A stretch of DNA of 64,000 nucleotides from Alphaproteobacteria bacterium (GTDB taxonomy: Bacteria > Pseudomonadota > Alphaproteobacteria > Sphingomonadales > JAKSBY01), in assembly GCA_021774625.1 (NCBI GenBank), contig JAJFIV010000006.1, positions 1-64,000 on the forward strand, written 5' to 3'. Numbering within the stretch: the first letter of the stretch is position 1; every line of letters begins with the position of its first letter. Shown here one piece after another: positions 7,732-17,768 of the stretch. The notes beneath the pieces are model-generated. The model saw only the letters and a program-made list of their open reading frames with translations. It made no database searches and was not told the DNA's origin. A program made the position numbers and the translations under genes.

Positions 7732-9966
7732 CTACTTTCTTTGCTTGCCCTTATATTTTCGTTGTTTGATTTTTTTCCCGCCGTGCTTTTTGGTTCTGGC
7801 GGTTGTCTTCATCCTGTCCAGCAATTCCAACTCCAGACCGCCCGAAGTGGGACGGGTGTCTGAGAGGCGGACTTCAATAGGGTCACCGAGCTGGAACCGG
7901 CGTTTTGTGGAACGGCCGATCAGGGTATGATGGGTCTGGTCGTAAATGTAGAAATCATCGGTGAGGCGCGCCATCGGAATCAGGCCATCGCCGCCCCAGG
8001 GTTCCAGGGTGACGAACAGGCCGAATTTGGTGACGCCGGAAATACGGCCCTTGAAAGTTTCGCCGACGCGGTTTGACAGAAAGGCCGCAACATAGCGGTC
8101 CTTGGAGTCCCGTTCCGCCACCATAGCCCGGCGTTCGGTTGTGGAAATCAATGCGCCCAATTCCTCCAGTTCCGAGGCTTCGTCATCGCGCAGGCCATCC
8201 TCGCCAAGGCCATAGGCCCGGATCAGCCCGCGATGGATTAGCACATCCGCATAGCGCCGGATCGGCGAAGTGAAATGGGCGTATTTCGGCAGGGCGAGGC
8301 CGAAATGGCCGGCATTGGCGGGGCTGTAATAGGCCTGGGTCTGGCTGCGCAGCACCACGTCATTGACCAGTAACTGATGCGGTGCGCCCACTACTTTGCG
8401 GAGGATCTGATTGAAGGCGCGGGGTTTCAGAACCTGTCCTTTGGCCAGAGAAAGATTGAGGGATTTCAGAAAATCCCGCAATTCTTCCAGCTTTTCCAGC
8501 CCCGGTTCCTCATGCACCCGGTACATGCAGGGGGTCCTGCGTGCTTCCAGCGCCTCGGCGGCGGCCACATTGGCCTGGATCATGAATTCCTCGACCAGTT
8601 TGTGGGCGTCGAGCCGCTCCTGTATGGTGATGTCCGTCACATTACCCTGATCATCCAGAATGATTTTCCGCTCCGGCAGCTCGAGATCAAGCGGCTCCCG
8701 CTTCGTTCGGGCAATCCTGATGGCCTCATAAGCCCCGTAGAGCGGACGAATGACCGTATCGATCAGCGCGCCTTCACCTTTGTCAAACGCGGCCTGAACG
8801 TCGCGATAAGCCATATTGGCGGCGGAACGCATCAGCGCCCGGCAAAAGCGGTGCCTCTTCTTGTTGCCTTCCACATCGAACCACATGTGAACGGCCAGGG
8901 CGGCGCGGTCTACGCCCGGCTTCAGGGAACAGAGATCGGCGGACAGCGCTTCCGGCAGCATCGGCACCACCCGGTCCGGGAAATAACAGCTATTGCCGCG
9001 TATTCTGGCGTCTTTATCAAGCGCGCTGGCATGGCGCACATAATGGGCGACATCGGCAATGGCGACAATCACATGCCAGCCGCCGGGATTTTTCGGGTCG
9101 GGATCGGGTTCGGCAAAGATGGCGTCGTCATGGTCGCGGGCATCGGGCGGATCGATGGTGATCAGCGGAATATCCCGCAGGTCTTCCCGCTTGCCGAGCG
9201 TCACGGGTTTGGCCGCTTCCGCTTCACGGACGGCGCCGGCGGAAAAATCATGAGGAATGCCGTGGGCATGGATGGCGATCAGGCTGACCGATTTAGGCGC
9301 GGACATATCGCCGATAATTTCCTTGAGCTTCACCCGCCGAAGCCCCATCGGCCGGTTTGCCCGCCGCCGGTCAAGCACTTCCGCCAGCACCAGATCGCCG
9401 TCTTTGGGTTTTTCTCTGCCGCCGCCGGTGATCAGGAATTCTTCCCGCACTTTCTTGTCCACCGGAATGAGCCGGTCCTGTTCGCCGGAGGAGCGGAAAA
9501 TACCCAGAATCGTGAGGTTTGCCGACTGCAATACCCGGATGATGCGACCGGAATAGGATGTGTCGGAAATATATTCGAGCCTGGCCAGCACCCGGTCGCC
9601 GCGGCCCGGCGCCGGGCCGCCTTTGCGGTTTTTTTGCGGCAGAATGTGGATTTTCGGCGGGGCGTCCTCATGTTCCCAGGAAACCGGGGCTGCAATCAGA
9701 TCACCATGCCGGTCAATTCCGGTGATCTCGATCACCGCGATATTGGGCAGCCGGCCGGGCTTATGCATGGCTTTTTTATAGCCTTTTTCCAGCAGGCCTT
9801 CGTCGCGCATTTCCCGCAATATCTTTTTCAGTTCGATCCGGTCCTGACTGCGAATCTGGAAGGCGCGCCCGATTTCGCGCTTGCCGACTTTGCCGTCGGT
9901 CTGATTGACGAAATCAAGAATCTGCTGCTTGCTGGGCAGCGCGGAACGTGTTGGTTTTTTAGCCAT
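7732..9966 (-). CDS. rnr: ribonuclease R
   Basis: Processive 3'-5' exoribonuclease of 744 aa, near the usual family size. In order: an N-terminal winged-helix/OB region, the RNB catalytic domain beginning at ITIDPPDARDHDDAIFAE with the magnesium-binding aspartates, and a C-terminal S1 domain (FKGRISGVTKFGLFVTLEP). The last 25 residues are a Lys/Arg-rich tail typical of RNase R. It lies 6 bp downstream of topA and is surely cotranscribed with it. Confidence 0.96.
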   Translation of the reverse strand: MAKKPTRSALPSKQQILDFVNQTDGKVGKREIGRAFQIRSQDRIELKKILREMRDEGLLEKGYKKAMHKPGRLPNIAVIEITGIDRHGDLIAAPVSWEHEDAPPKIHILPQKNRKGGPAPGRGDRVLARLEYISDTSYSGRIIRVLQSANLTILGIFRSSGEQDRLIPVDKKVREEFLITGGGREKPKDGDLVLAEVLDRRRANRPMGLRRVKLKEIIGDMSAPKSVSLIAIHAHGIPHDFSAGAVREAEAAKPVTLGKREDLRDIPLITIDPPDARDHDDAIFAEPDPDPKNPGGWHVIVAIADVAHYVRHASALDKDARIRGNSCYFPDRVVPMLPEALSADLCSLKPGVDRAALAVHMWFDVEGNKKRHRFCRALMRSAANMAYRDVQAAFDKGEGALIDTVIRPLYGAYEAIRIARTKREPLDLELPERKIILDDQGNVTDITIQERLDAHKLVEEFMIQANVAAAEALEARRTPCMYRVHEEPGLEKLEELRDFLKSLNLSLAKGQVLKPRAFNQILRKVVGAPHQLLVNDVVLRSQTQAYYSPANAGHFGLALPKYAHFTSPIRRYADVLIHRGLIRAYGLGEDGLRDDEASELEELGALISTTERRAMVAERDSKDRYVAAFLSNRVGETFKGRISGVTKFGLFVTLEPWGGDGLIPMARLTDDFYIYDQTHHTLIGRSTKRRFQLGDPIEVRLSDTRPTSGGLELELLDRMKTTARTKKHGGKKIKQRKYKGKQRK

Positions 9967-9972
9967 GATATT

Positions 9973-12555
9973 CTAGGCTTTGCTTTTGACGGGCGCTTTT
10001 TTCCGCTTGGGCTTGGCTTTAGCCTTAGGTTTGGCTTTGCCTTTGACACCCATCTTTTCCGCCCGGGCCTTGAGCAACTCGATGGCCTGTTCCATGGTGA
10101 GCGCTTCGGGAGCAGACCCTTTCGGGATGGTCGCATTGATCTTGCCGTGCTTCACATACGGGCCATAGCGGCCATCCATGACACGGACCGGCCCACCGCC
10201 ATCGGGATGCTCACCCAGTTCCTTTAAGGCTGTTGAAGTGGCGCGGCCCTTCCTGTTGGCGGCTTCGGCAATCACCGTGACGGCCCGATTGATGCCGATC
10301 TCGAAGACATCATTTGTTCCCGGCAGATTGGCGTATTTGCCGTCATGGGCCAGATAGGGGCCATAGCGGCCAATGGACGCGGTAATCGGTTTACCGCTTT
10401 CCGGGTGATTGCCGATGGTTCGCGGCAGAGACAGAAGCTTAAGCGCCATCGCGATATCGAGCGTATCCGGCAGCACATCTTTCGGGAGAGAGGCCCGTTT
10501 CGGCTTTTCGCCCTTTACCGCTTCGCCAAGCTGGATATAGGGGCCAAACCGCCCATCGCACAATAGCACGGGCAGCCCGGTTTCCGGGTCCTCGCCAAGT
10601 GGTTCAGGGCCGGCGGATTGCGCCTCGCCGCTTTCGCCATTATCGGACAGCGGGCGGGTAAATTTGCAGTCCGGATAATTGTTACAGCCGATAAAACCGC
10701 CATACCGGCTGGTTTTCAGACCCAGCCTGCCATCCCCGCAGCCCGGACATTTGCGCGGGTCGCCTTCGCCGTCTTTCTGCTTGAAAATATAAGGCGCAAG
10801 ATAATCGCTAAGACTGTCCAACACCTCCGATGTCCGGACATTCAGCACTTCTTCGGTCTTGGGTTTGAACTCGGCCCAGAAATTGGTCAGCACCTGCTGC
10901 CAGTCCGCACTGCCGGCGGAGATTTTATCAAGCTGGTCTTCCAGGTTGGCGGTGAAGTCATATTCCACATACCGCAGGAAGAAATTTTCCAGAAAGGCGG
11001 TGACAACCCGGCCCTTGTCCTCGGGAATAAAGCGTTTCTTTTCCATCCGCACATAATTACGGTCGCGCAGCACGGTCAGGACGGAAGCATAGGTGGAGGG
11101 GCGACCGATGCCCAGTTCCTCCATTTTCTTCACCAGAGTCGCTTCCGAGTACCGGGGCGGCGGTTCGGTAAAATGCTGGGAAGGGGTGACGCCTTTGGTA
11201 GCCAGGGCATCGGCCTGGATGATCAGCGGCAGTTTTCGGCTATCCTCATCATCGGCGTTGTCATCCCGGCCTTCCTGATAAAGGGTCAGAAAACCGTCGA
11301 ATTTTGTCACGGAACCACTGGCCCGCAACTGGACGGCATTATCGGGCGAGGTGATATCGACGATGGTGCGCTCGATAACGGCGCTTTCCATCTGGCTCGC
11401 CACCGTCCGTTTCCAGATCAGATCATATAGCTTAAGATCATCGCCGCTGAGCGCTTTGCGCATCGCATCGGGGTGACGGGAAACATCCGTCGGGCGGATC
11501 GCCTCATGGGCTTCCTGGGCATTCTTGGCCTTTGATTTATACATCCGGGGCGATCCGGGAACATAGGATTTGCCGTAGCGGTTTTCGATCAGCGAGCGGC
11601 TTGCCTGAATGGCTTCCTGCGCAATGCTTACGCCATCGGTCCGCATATAGGTGATCAGGCCGGTGGTCTCGCCATTCACGTTCTTGCCTTCATAGAGGCC
11701 CTGGGCGACGCGCATGGTGTGGCTGGCGGAAAAGCCAAGCTTGCGGGAGGCTTCCTGCTGCAAAGTCGAGGTGGTGAAGGGCGGATAGGGATTGCGTCGG
11801 GTCGGTTTGCTCTCGATCTTGATGACGGATAAATCCCGCTCTTCAATCGTCTTGGCCGCCTTTTCGGCATCGGCCTTGTTATTCAGGTCGAACTTGCCGA
11901 GCTTCTTGCCGTCAAGCCCGGTGAGGCGGGCGGTAAAGGCCTCCCCGGCCGGGGTTTTCAGATCGGCTTCGACGGTCCAGTATTCCTGCGGGAGGAACTG
12001 ATCGATTTCCAGCTCCCGGTCGCAGACCAGCCGCAGCGCCACCGATTGCACCCGGCCGGCAGAGCGCGCGCCCGGCAGGCGGCGCCATAAAACCGGCGAC
12101 AGGGTGAAACCGACCAGATAATCCAGCGCCCGGCGCGCCAGATAGGCATTGACCAGTTCCTGATCGATTTCGCGCGGGTTGGCCATGGCCTTCTGAATGG
12201 CGGATTTGGTGATTTCGTTAAAAACGACCCGTTTGACGGTTTTATCCTTCAGCGCCTTTTTCTTGGCCAGGATATCCATGACATGCCAGGAAATGGCTTC
12301 CCCTTCGCGGTCGGGGTCAGTGGCGAGATACAGCGCATCAGCGCCTTTGACGGCGTTGGCGATATCTTTCAGCCGCTTCTGACTGTCGCGGTCGACTTCC
12401 CATTTCATCGCAAAGCCATTGTCCGGATCGACAGAACCATCCTTTGACGGCAGATCGCGAACATGACCAAAGCTTGCCAGAACATGGTAGTCCGGACCCA
12501 GATATTTGTTGATGGTTTTCGCCTTGGCGGGCGATTCGACAATCACAATATTCAT
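9973..12555 (-). CDS. topA: DNA topoisomerase I
   Basis: Type IA topoisomerase of 860 aa that relaxes negative supercoils. It begins with the Toprim domain (MNIVIVESPAKAKTINKYL), with the acidic DPDREGEAISW motif. The active-site Tyr lies in GLITYMRTDGVS, and a C4 zinc ribbon near residue 600 (CPGCGDGRLGLKTS, GCNNYPDC) is followed by repeated RYGPY-containing C-terminal modules and a Lys/Ala/Pro tail. The start is ATG 12555 rather than an in-frame TTG 33 bp upstream because homologues begin at MNIVIVES. The gene order dprA-topA-rnr is common in alphaproteobacteria. Confidence 0.97.
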   Translation of the reverse strand: MNIVIVESPAKAKTINKYLGPDYHVLASFGHVRDLPSKDGSVDPDNGFAMKWEVDRDSQKRLKDIANAVKGADALYLATDPDREGEAISWHVMDILAKKKALKDKTVKRVVFNEITKSAIQKAMANPREIDQELVNAYLARRALDYLVGFTLSPVLWRRLPGARSAGRVQSVALRLVCDRELEIDQFLPQEYWTVEADLKTPAGEAFTARLTGLDGKKLGKFDLNNKADAEKAAKTIEERDLSVIKIESKPTRRNPYPPFTTSTLQQEASRKLGFSASHTMRVAQGLYEGKNVNGETTGLITYMRTDGVSIAQEAIQASRSLIENRYGKSYVPGSPRMYKSKAKNAQEAHEAIRPTDVSRHPDAMRKALSGDDLKLYDLIWKRTVASQMESAVIERTIVDITSPDNAVQLRASGSVTKFDGFLTLYQEGRDDNADDEDSRKLPLIIQADALATKGVTPSQHFTEPPPRYSEATLVKKMEELGIGRPSTYASVLTVLRDRNYVRMEKKRFIPEDKGRVVTAFLENFFLRYVEYDFTANLEDQLDKISAGSADWQQVLTNFWAEFKPKTEEVLNVRTSEVLDSLSDYLAPYIFKQKDGEGDPRKCPGCGDGRLGLKTSRYGGFIGCNNYPDCKFTRPLSDNGESGEAQSAGPEPLGEDPETGLPVLLCDGRFGPYIQLGEAVKGEKPKRASLPKDVLPDTLDIAMALKLLSLPRTIGNHPESGKPITASIGRYGPYLAHDGKYANLPGTNDVFEIGINRAVTVIAEAANRKGRATSTALKELGEHPDGGGPVRVMDGRYGPYVKHGKINATIPKGSAPEALTMEQAIELLKARAEKMGVKGKAKPKAKAKPKRKKAPVKSKA

Positions 12556-12615
12556 AAAAATGGCCAATTCGCAAAGTAAGCAGGACAACTCACTTAGAGG
12601 GGATGGCCGCGGATT

Positions 12616-13761
12616 TCAACGTTCAAAGTCATTATCGGCATCAGAAAGCGCGATTTTGTTGCCCGGATGCCGCACAGCAAGCCCGGCCAGCTCCAGTTCC
12701 AGCAGGACGGTCAGGATGCGCCCGGCGCTCTCCCCGGTCAGCCGCACCAACTCATCAATAGGCACCGGTGTGGGGCTGAGTTTTTCAAGGATGCCGTCAC
12801 GCAGCGCCGGGGTGACGCCTTCTTCTCCAGATTCTGCAACAAACATGTCGAACAGATTATAGGCGGGATCGGAAAAGGGTCTGCCCCGCATCGCATTGAT
12901 GACTTTCAGGACATCGTTTTTGTCTTCTACCAGGGTTGCGCCGTCCCGGATCAGGCTGTTGGGGCCCTTGCAGCGGGGATCAAGCGGGGAGCCGGGGACG
13001 GCGAAAACTTCCCGCCCCTGTTCCCCCGCCAGCCGGGCGGAAATCAGCGACCCGGAACGCTGCGCCGCCTCCACCACAAGCACGCCCAGAGACAGGCCGG
13101 AGATAATCCGGTTGCGGCGCGGAAAATGCCGGGCCTGAGGCTGAGTTCCCAGTAGAACTTCTGATATCAGCAGTCCACGCTCGGTGATTTCCTCATATAG
13201 CGCCTGATTTTCTTTCGGATAAACCACGTCGACGCCGCCACCCAAAACGGCGATTGTGCCGGTCATAAGTGCGCCCTGATGAGCCGCCGCATCAATGCCG
13301 CGCGCCATGCCGGATGCAATTATCAGGTCTTCCTGCCCCAGTTCCGCGGCGATGGTGCGGGCGAAGCGGAGCCCTGCCGCGCTGGCATTGCGGGCGCCGA
13401 CAATGCCGAAAGCCGGTTTTTGAAGCAGATGCAGGTGTCCCTTGACGATCAGCACAGGCGGGGCGTCTTCGATGGCCGCCAACGGCTCCGGATAGCCCGT
13501 ATCGCCGAGAATAATGAATTTGGCGCCGAAGGTTCTGGCGGCGTCTATTTCCGCCATGGCGCTGGCTTTGGGATAGATTTTGATGGTTCGTTTGCCGCCG
13601 CGTTTCGCCAGTTCGGGCAAGGCATCAAGCGCCGCTTCGCCGGATTGATAACGGGCGATCAGGTGTCGAAAGGTGATGGGTCCGACATGATCACTGCGCG
13701 ACAGGCGCAGGCGCGCCAGACGTTCCTGCTCAGATAATATTTTCGGTGCATCCCCCTGCAT
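12616..13761 (-). CDS. dprA: DNA-processing protein DprA
   Basis: Single-strand DNA binding RecA loader used in natural transformation; 381 aa. A SAM-like N-terminal region (LSRSDHVGPITFRHLI) precedes the Rossmann-like core with IVGARNASAAG, GMARGIDAAAH and FPRRNRIISGLS. The C-terminal DprA winged helix (TPVPIDELVRLTGESAGRIL) is present, so the protein is full length. It sits upstream of topA with 60 bp of spacer. No competence genes lie nearby. Confidence 0.95.
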   Translation of the reverse strand: MQGDAPKILSEQERLARLRLSRSDHVGPITFRHLIARYQSGEAALDALPELAKRGGKRTIKIYPKASAMAEIDAARTFGAKFIILGDTGYPEPLAAIEDAPPVLIVKGHLHLLQKPAFGIVGARNASAAGLRFARTIAAELGQEDLIIASGMARGIDAAAHQGALMTGTIAVLGGGVDVVYPKENQALYEEITERGLLISEVLLGTQPQARHFPRRNRIISGLSLGVLVVEAAQRSGSLISARLAGEQGREVFAVPGSPLDPRCKGPNSLIRDGATLVEDKNDVLKVINAMRGRPFSDPAYNLFDMFVAESGEEGVTPALRDGILEKLSPTPVPIDELVRLTGESAGRILTVLLELELAGLAVRHPGNKIALSDADNDFER

Positions 13762-13791
13762 GATGGAAATGTGGCACAGTTATAAAAAATG

Positions 13792-14409
13792 TCAACCGGT
13801 AGTTGTGTTTTCCGTTTCCGGCTTTTTGTCGCCGATTTTGGGTTCGGTTCCCGCCGCAAGCCGCCGGATATTTGCCGCGTGTCTCAGGAAAATCAGCGCC
13901 GCCATGATCATGGCCAAAATCATGACGTCAGCCGGGGCCATAAAATAGGCGTAGATGGGTGATAATGCCGCTGCAACCAGCGCTGCGAGTGAGGAAATAC
14001 GGAGCAGGAATGCGCTCAACAGCCAGGTGCCGCTGCAGGCGAGGCCAACCGGCCAGGCGGCAGCCAGCAGTATACCGAGGAACGTGGCGACGCCCTTGCC
14101 ACCCATAAACTTTAGCCAGACGGGATAAAGATGACCAAGAAAGGCCGCGCCGCCGGCCATGACGGCGGCCTCCGGTGCAATGGTCTGCGCAAGAAGGACG
14201 GCCGCCACCCCCTTGCCGATATCAAGAAACAGGGTTGTTGCTGCAAGAGCCTTATTTCCGGTCCTCAGCACATTGGTTGCGCCGATATTGCCGGAACCAA
14301 TTGAGCGGACGTCCCCCAGACCTGCCACCCGGGTCAGCACCAGACCAAATGGAATTGAGCCGATCAGATACCCGATAAGAATCATCGCCAGGCCGGGCAG
14401 GTCGAACAT
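13792..14409 (-). CDS. plsY: glycerol-3-phosphate acyltransferase PlsY
   Basis: Integral membrane enzyme of about 205 aa that acylates glycerol-3-phosphate from acyl-phosphate in phospholipid synthesis. The three active-site loops are visible: GSIPFGLVLTR, SGNIGATNVLR and GGKGVATFLGI. Five to six hydrophobic segments follow. I prefer ATG 14409 (MFDLPG) because GAGGA lies 9 bp upstream; the ATG at 14418 is almost on top of it. Either way the gene overlaps or abuts the pyrC-like stop and is translationally coupled. Confidence 0.95.
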   Translation of the reverse strand: MFDLPGLAMILIGYLIGSIPFGLVLTRVAGLGDVRSIGSGNIGATNVLRTGNKALAATTLFLDIGKGVAAVLLAQTIAPEAAVMAGGAAFLGHLYPVWLKFMGGKGVATFLGILLAAAWPVGLACSGTWLLSAFLLRISSLAALVAAALSPIYAYFMAPADVMILAMIMAALIFLRHAANIRRLAAGTEPKIGDKKPETENTTTG

Positions 14410-14410
14410 T

Positions 14411-15646
14411 TCAATCATTCCTCATATACACTGTCTGGCCGGCTGCAACCGTCCGCCAGACCCTACCCTGCACCGGACGGCCATCGAAAGGGGAGTTTTT
14501 GGTGGGGCTTTCAAACGCCTCTACGTCGATGCGCCACGGTTTGTCGAGATCGAATATCACCAGATCGGCGGGTGCGCCTGCGGCCAGTCTGCCGCTTTCC
14601 AGCCCGAGAATTTCCGCCGGGCGGGCTGTTATGCATTTTATCACCGACAGTAAATCCATGCCGCCATTATGATAAAGTTCGAGCGCCAGCGGAAGCATGG
14701 TTTCATATCCCACCATGCCGGGTGCCGCCTGGGCAAAGGGCAAGCGCTTTTCTTCCTCGTCCCTTGGGTCATGAGCGGAGCAGATGACATCAATGGTCCC
14801 GTCCGTCAGGCCGTTGACCACCGCTTGCCGGTCTGCTTCATCCCGCAGCGGCGGGGAGGCTTTCGCAAAAGTCCGGTAATCACCGATCGCATTTTCATTC
14901 AGGGAAAAATAATGCGCAGCCGTGCCGCACGTCATGGCGAGGCGGTTCTCTTTGGCCATCCGCATGGCGGCGATTGCGTCGGCGCTCGTTATTTGCGCCG
15001 CATGATAACGCCCGCCCGTGAGTTTTACCAGCCAGGCATCCCGCTCCAGCATCATCACTTCCGCCTCGGTTGGGATTGCCTTCAGGCCGAGCCGCGTTGC
15101 AAGCTCGCCTTCACCGGCCACGCCGTCCCTGGCAAGCGACGGTTCTTCCACATGCTGCATAATCAGGGCATCAAAGGCCCGGGCATATTCCAGAAGCCGG
15201 CGCATCACTGTGGCATCGGCGACGGCTTGGCGTCCGTCGGTGAACAGGACGGCCCCGGCTTCGCTCATCAGTCCGATTTCCGCGATCTGAACCCCTGCAA
15301 GCCCCTGTGTGGCCGCGCCCGCGGGCAGGATCGTGATGGGACGGTGTTTAAGCCGGTGTTCGACCATGGCGGCATTGTCGGTGACCGGGGACTGATCGGG
15401 CGCCAGCACGGCCGTGGTGATGCCGCCGGCCGCCGCCGATTTAACATCGGGAGAAAAACTCAGCATATCGATCAGGCCGGGGGCCAGCACCCGGCCGCCA
15501 CAATCAACAATTGCGCCGTCTTTGACCGGTGCGGTATCCGCGCCCAATTCCCTGATCAGACCGTTTTCGGTCACCAGGGTTCCCGATTCATCCAATCCGC
15601 TGGCGGGGTCCAGAAGCCGGGCATTGATATAGGCTGTCGCGGTCAT
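14411..15646 (-). CDS. pyrC: dihydroorotase-like protein, metal-binding motif lost
   Basis: Amidohydrolase-fold protein of 411 aa coupled to pyrB by an ATGA overlap. Homology to class I dihydroorotases is clear ([48 protein letters not shown]). However, where active enzymes have DxHxH followed by a longer loop, this protein reads [15 protein letters not shown]: both histidines are gone and the loop is shortened. Such non-catalytic partners (PyrX-type) are known to hold aspartate carbamoyltransferase in a large complex in pseudomonads. I infer a structural or regulatory role; the active dihydroorotase would be elsewhere. Confidence 0.88.
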   Translation of the reverse strand: MTATAYINARLLDPASGLDESGTLVTENGLIRELGADTAPVKDGAIVDCGGRVLAPGLIDMLSFSPDVKSAAAGGITTAVLAPDQSPVTDNAAMVEHRLKHRPITILPAGAATQGLAGVQIAEIGLMSEAGAVLFTDGRQAVADATVMRRLLEYARAFDALIMQHVEEPSLARDGVAGEGELATRLGLKAIPTEAEVMMLERDAWLVKLTGGRYHAAQITSADAIAAMRMAKENRLAMTCGTAAHYFSLNENAIGDYRTFAKASPPLRDEADRQAVVNGLTDGTIDVICSAHDPRDEEEKRLPFAQAAPGMVGYETMLPLALELYHNGGMDLLSVIKCITARPAEILGLESGRLAAGAPADLVIFDLDKPWRIDVEAFESPTKNSPFDGRPVQGRVWRTVAAGQTVYMRND

Positions 15647-16632
15647 GCCGTGCTCCCCTGCAAATGCCGGGTCAGGATATCGAGACAGGCCATGCGGACG
15701 GCAACGCCATTCCCCACCTGTTCCTGAATGGCGGAACGGTCAAGGTCATCGGCGACGCTGGTGGCGATTTCCACCCCCCGGTTCATCGGGCCGGGATGCA
15801 TGATCAGCACATCGGGTTTTGCGACTGTCAGCTTTTCCGGCGTCAGGCCGAAAAAATGGTAATATTCCTTGGTGGAAGGCACGAAAGCGCCCTGCATGCG
15901 CTCATTCTGAAGACGCAGCATCATGACCACATCCGCATCTTTCAGACCATCCTGCATATGCCAGAAGACTTCCACGCCCATCCGGTCAATGTCACGCGGC
16001 AGCAAAGTCGGCGGCGCAACCACACGGACGCGCGCCCCCAGGGCAGACAAGAGCCTGATGTTGGACCGGCCAACCCGGCTGTGGGAAATATCTCCGCAGA
16101 TTGCCACGATCTGGCCATGCAGCCGGCCTCTGCGGCGAATAATAGTGAGGGCGTCCAGCAGCGCCTGGGTCGGGTGTTCATGCTGCCCGTCCCCGGCATT
16201 GATCACGGCGCAATCGACCTTTTCCGACAACAGCTTCACCGCCCCGGCATCACCATGGCGGACCACCAGAATATCGGGCCGCATGGCATTCAGCGTCATG
16301 GCGGTATCAAAAATGGTTTCGCCCTTTTTGATGGACGAGGAACTGGTTGCGAGATTGACCACATCCGCGCCCAGCCTTTTACCGGCAATCTCAAAGGACA
16401 TTTGGGTGCGGGTGGAGTTTTCAAAGAACAGATTAATCTGGGTCAGACCCCGTAGTCTTGCATTGCCCTTCTCGCCATCCGCATACGCCATGGCGCGGTC
16501 CAGCACATACTGAATTTCGCTGGGGTCAAGGCCTTCTATGCCGAGAATATGCCGATAGGGAAAGGCCTCACCTGAAGGCGGAGAAATCCGCGCACGTGGG
16601 TAACCGGACGTCTGTTTTGATTCTTTTGTCAT
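15643..16632 (-). CDS. pyrB: aspartate carbamoyltransferase catalytic chain
   Basis: Second step of pyrimidine synthesis, carbamoyl phosphate plus aspartate to carbamoyl aspartate; about 329 aa. Carbamoyl-phosphate loop [13 protein letters not shown], the SSSIKKGET loop contributed across the trimer interface, HPTQALLD and the aspartate-site [12 protein letters not shown] are all present, so it looks active. No pyrI is nearby. ATG 16632 is chosen; an in-frame TTG at 16671 would add 13 residues before the conserved region. It is divergent from the tlpA-like gene. Confidence 0.96.
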   Translation of the reverse strand: MTKESKQTSGYPRARISPPSGEAFPYRHILGIEGLDPSEIQYVLDRAMAYADGEKGNARLRGLTQINLFFENSTRTQMSFEIAGKRLGADVVNLATSSSSIKKGETIFDTAMTLNAMRPDILVVRHGDAGAVKLLSEKVDCAVINAGDGQHEHPTQALLDALTIIRRRGRLHGQIVAICGDISHSRVGRSNIRLLSALGARVRVVAPPTLLPRDIDRMGVEVFWHMQDGLKDADVVMMLRLQNERMQGAFVPSTKEYYHFFGLTPEKLTVAKPDVLIMHPGPMNRGVEIATSVADDLDRSAIQEQVGNGVAVRMACLDILTRHLQGSTA

Positions 16633-16776
16633 TAAAGTCAGGCTTATAAGCCGGGTTGAATGTTGCTGCAAGCATCAAATGACCGTCATAATTTCGTCGT
16701 AAGATAACCATATTGCCTGTCTGATGCTAAGTTGCTAATTTACGATTTGTGGTGGTGCAAATGTGGGGGGGGAACT

Positions 16777-17286
16777 ATGATGTCTATCCTGCGATTCTTC
16801 ATTATGTGCTGTTTTGTTGCCGCCGCGACAGCCGTTTCTGCTTCACCGGAGGTTGGAGACGTGCCACCGGATTATCTGGGCAGAGATGAAAATGGCGAAA
16901 AAATCTACCTGAGTGAGCATAAAGGCAAAGTTGTTATTGTTACCTTTTGGGCGACATGGTGCCCACCCTGTTTGAAAGAATTACCAGTTCTTGAAGGCAT
17001 ACAGCGTCAGGCCGGTCATGATCATGTGAAGGTGATCGCGGTTAATTATCGGCAGGGGCGGTCGGCTTATCGGCAGATCATCAAAAAGACGGAAGATTTT
17101 GAAATCACAATTGCCTATGACCCCCGCGACCGGGCCAGCAACAAGTACAAAATCAAAGCCCTGCCCAACATGTTTATAATTGACCGGCAAGGAAAAATTG
17201 CGGCTCACCATGTCGGCTATAGTGAAAATTCCATTGAGGGGCTGGTTGCTGAAATTAATAGGCTTCTGATGGAGGGGCAGAGCTAG
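16777..17286 (+). CDS. TlpA-like periplasmic thioredoxin
   Basis: Exported thiol-disulfide oxidoreductase of 169 aa. A signal peptide (residues 1-24, ending VSA) precedes a thioredoxin fold with the active site FWATWCPPCLKELP and the cis-Pro region KIKALPNMFIID. TlpA/ResA-type proteins keep haem-binding or copper-binding cysteines reduced; a c-type cytochrome gene lies 6 bp away in convergent orientation. The start ATG 16777 follows a G-run at 16764-16772; ATG 16780 is equally possible. Confidence 0.85.
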   Translation: MMSILRFFIMCCFVAAATAVSASPEVGDVPPDYLGRDENGEKIYLSEHKGKVVIVTFWATWCPPCLKELPVLEGIQRQAGHDHVKVIAVNYRQGRSAYRQIIKKTEDFEITIAYDPRDRASNKYKIKALPNMFIIDRQGKIAAHHVGYSENSIEGLVAEINRLLMEGQS

Positions 17287-17292
17287 TCTGCT

Positions 17293-17685
17293 TTAATTTT
17301 GCGGGCAGATTTCGGGATCGGCGCTGGCTTTTTCGAAATAGGCGATCAGGTCTTCGCGGTCCTCTAGTTTGGGGACCTTGAGAAACATCTGGGTGCCGGG
17401 CACCATTTTGCGGGGAGCGGCGAGAAATTCTGAAAGAACTTCCTTGGTCCAGACAATATCCGCCTGTTTCATGGCGTCAGTGTAGCGGGTGAAACCTTCC
17501 ACACTTCCGGCCTTGCGGCCAATGATGCTGCAATGCTTGGGGCCGGTCCGGTTGCGCTCCAGTGAATGACAGGCAATGCAACGGTTATACACCTTCTCAC
17601 CACGCACAGCATCACCTTCGGCTCCGGCATCACCAGTTATACCGGCGGTTAAAAAAGCAGCCAGAAAAACGATTTTTTTTTGCAT
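17293..17685 (-). CDS. class I c-type cytochrome
   Basis: Soluble periplasmic electron carrier of 130 aa. A signal peptide (MQKKIVFLAAFLTAGITG, cleaved near AGA-EG) precedes the haem site CIACH at about residues 36-40. The axial Met is likely in VPGTQMFLKV, as in cytochrome c2/c550 families (GPKHCSIIGRKAGSVEGF is the mid-domain signature). An extra Cys in KHCSI and one near the C-terminus (EICPQN) are unusual for this group. It is downstream of the ferritin-like gene on the same strand and may be part of that transcript. Confidence 0.87.
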   Translation of the reverse strand: MQKKIVFLAAFLTAGITGDAGAEGDAVRGEKVYNRCIACHSLERNRTGPKHCSIIGRKAGSVEGFTRYTDAMKQADIVWTKEVLSEFLAAPRKMVPGTQMFLKVPKLEDREDLIAYFEKASADPEICPQN

Positions 17686-17768
17686 GAATGATTACGTATT
17701 CCGGAAGAGTGGGGACCACCGGCAGGCAAGAAAGGAAGAGTACCTGCCAGTGGGGAGTCAGTGCGTTT

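Noticed and set aside
8377-10227. Long plus-strand open frame (616 codons) opposite rnr and topA
   Set aside because: It lies wholly antisense to two unmistakable conserved genes, has no ribosome site, and its translation is rich in His, Gly, Arg and Phe without domain character. Open by codon bias of the opposite strand.
14669-16455. Two plus-strand frames opposite pyrC-like and pyrB
   Set aside because: Antisense shadows of conserved genes; no family resemblance.
17700-17765. Imperfect hairpin between the ferritin-like and cytochrome genes as a terminator
   Set aside because: Arms around GGCAGG/CCTGCC are short, separated by about 15 bases and lack a T run on the minus strand; too weak to call.
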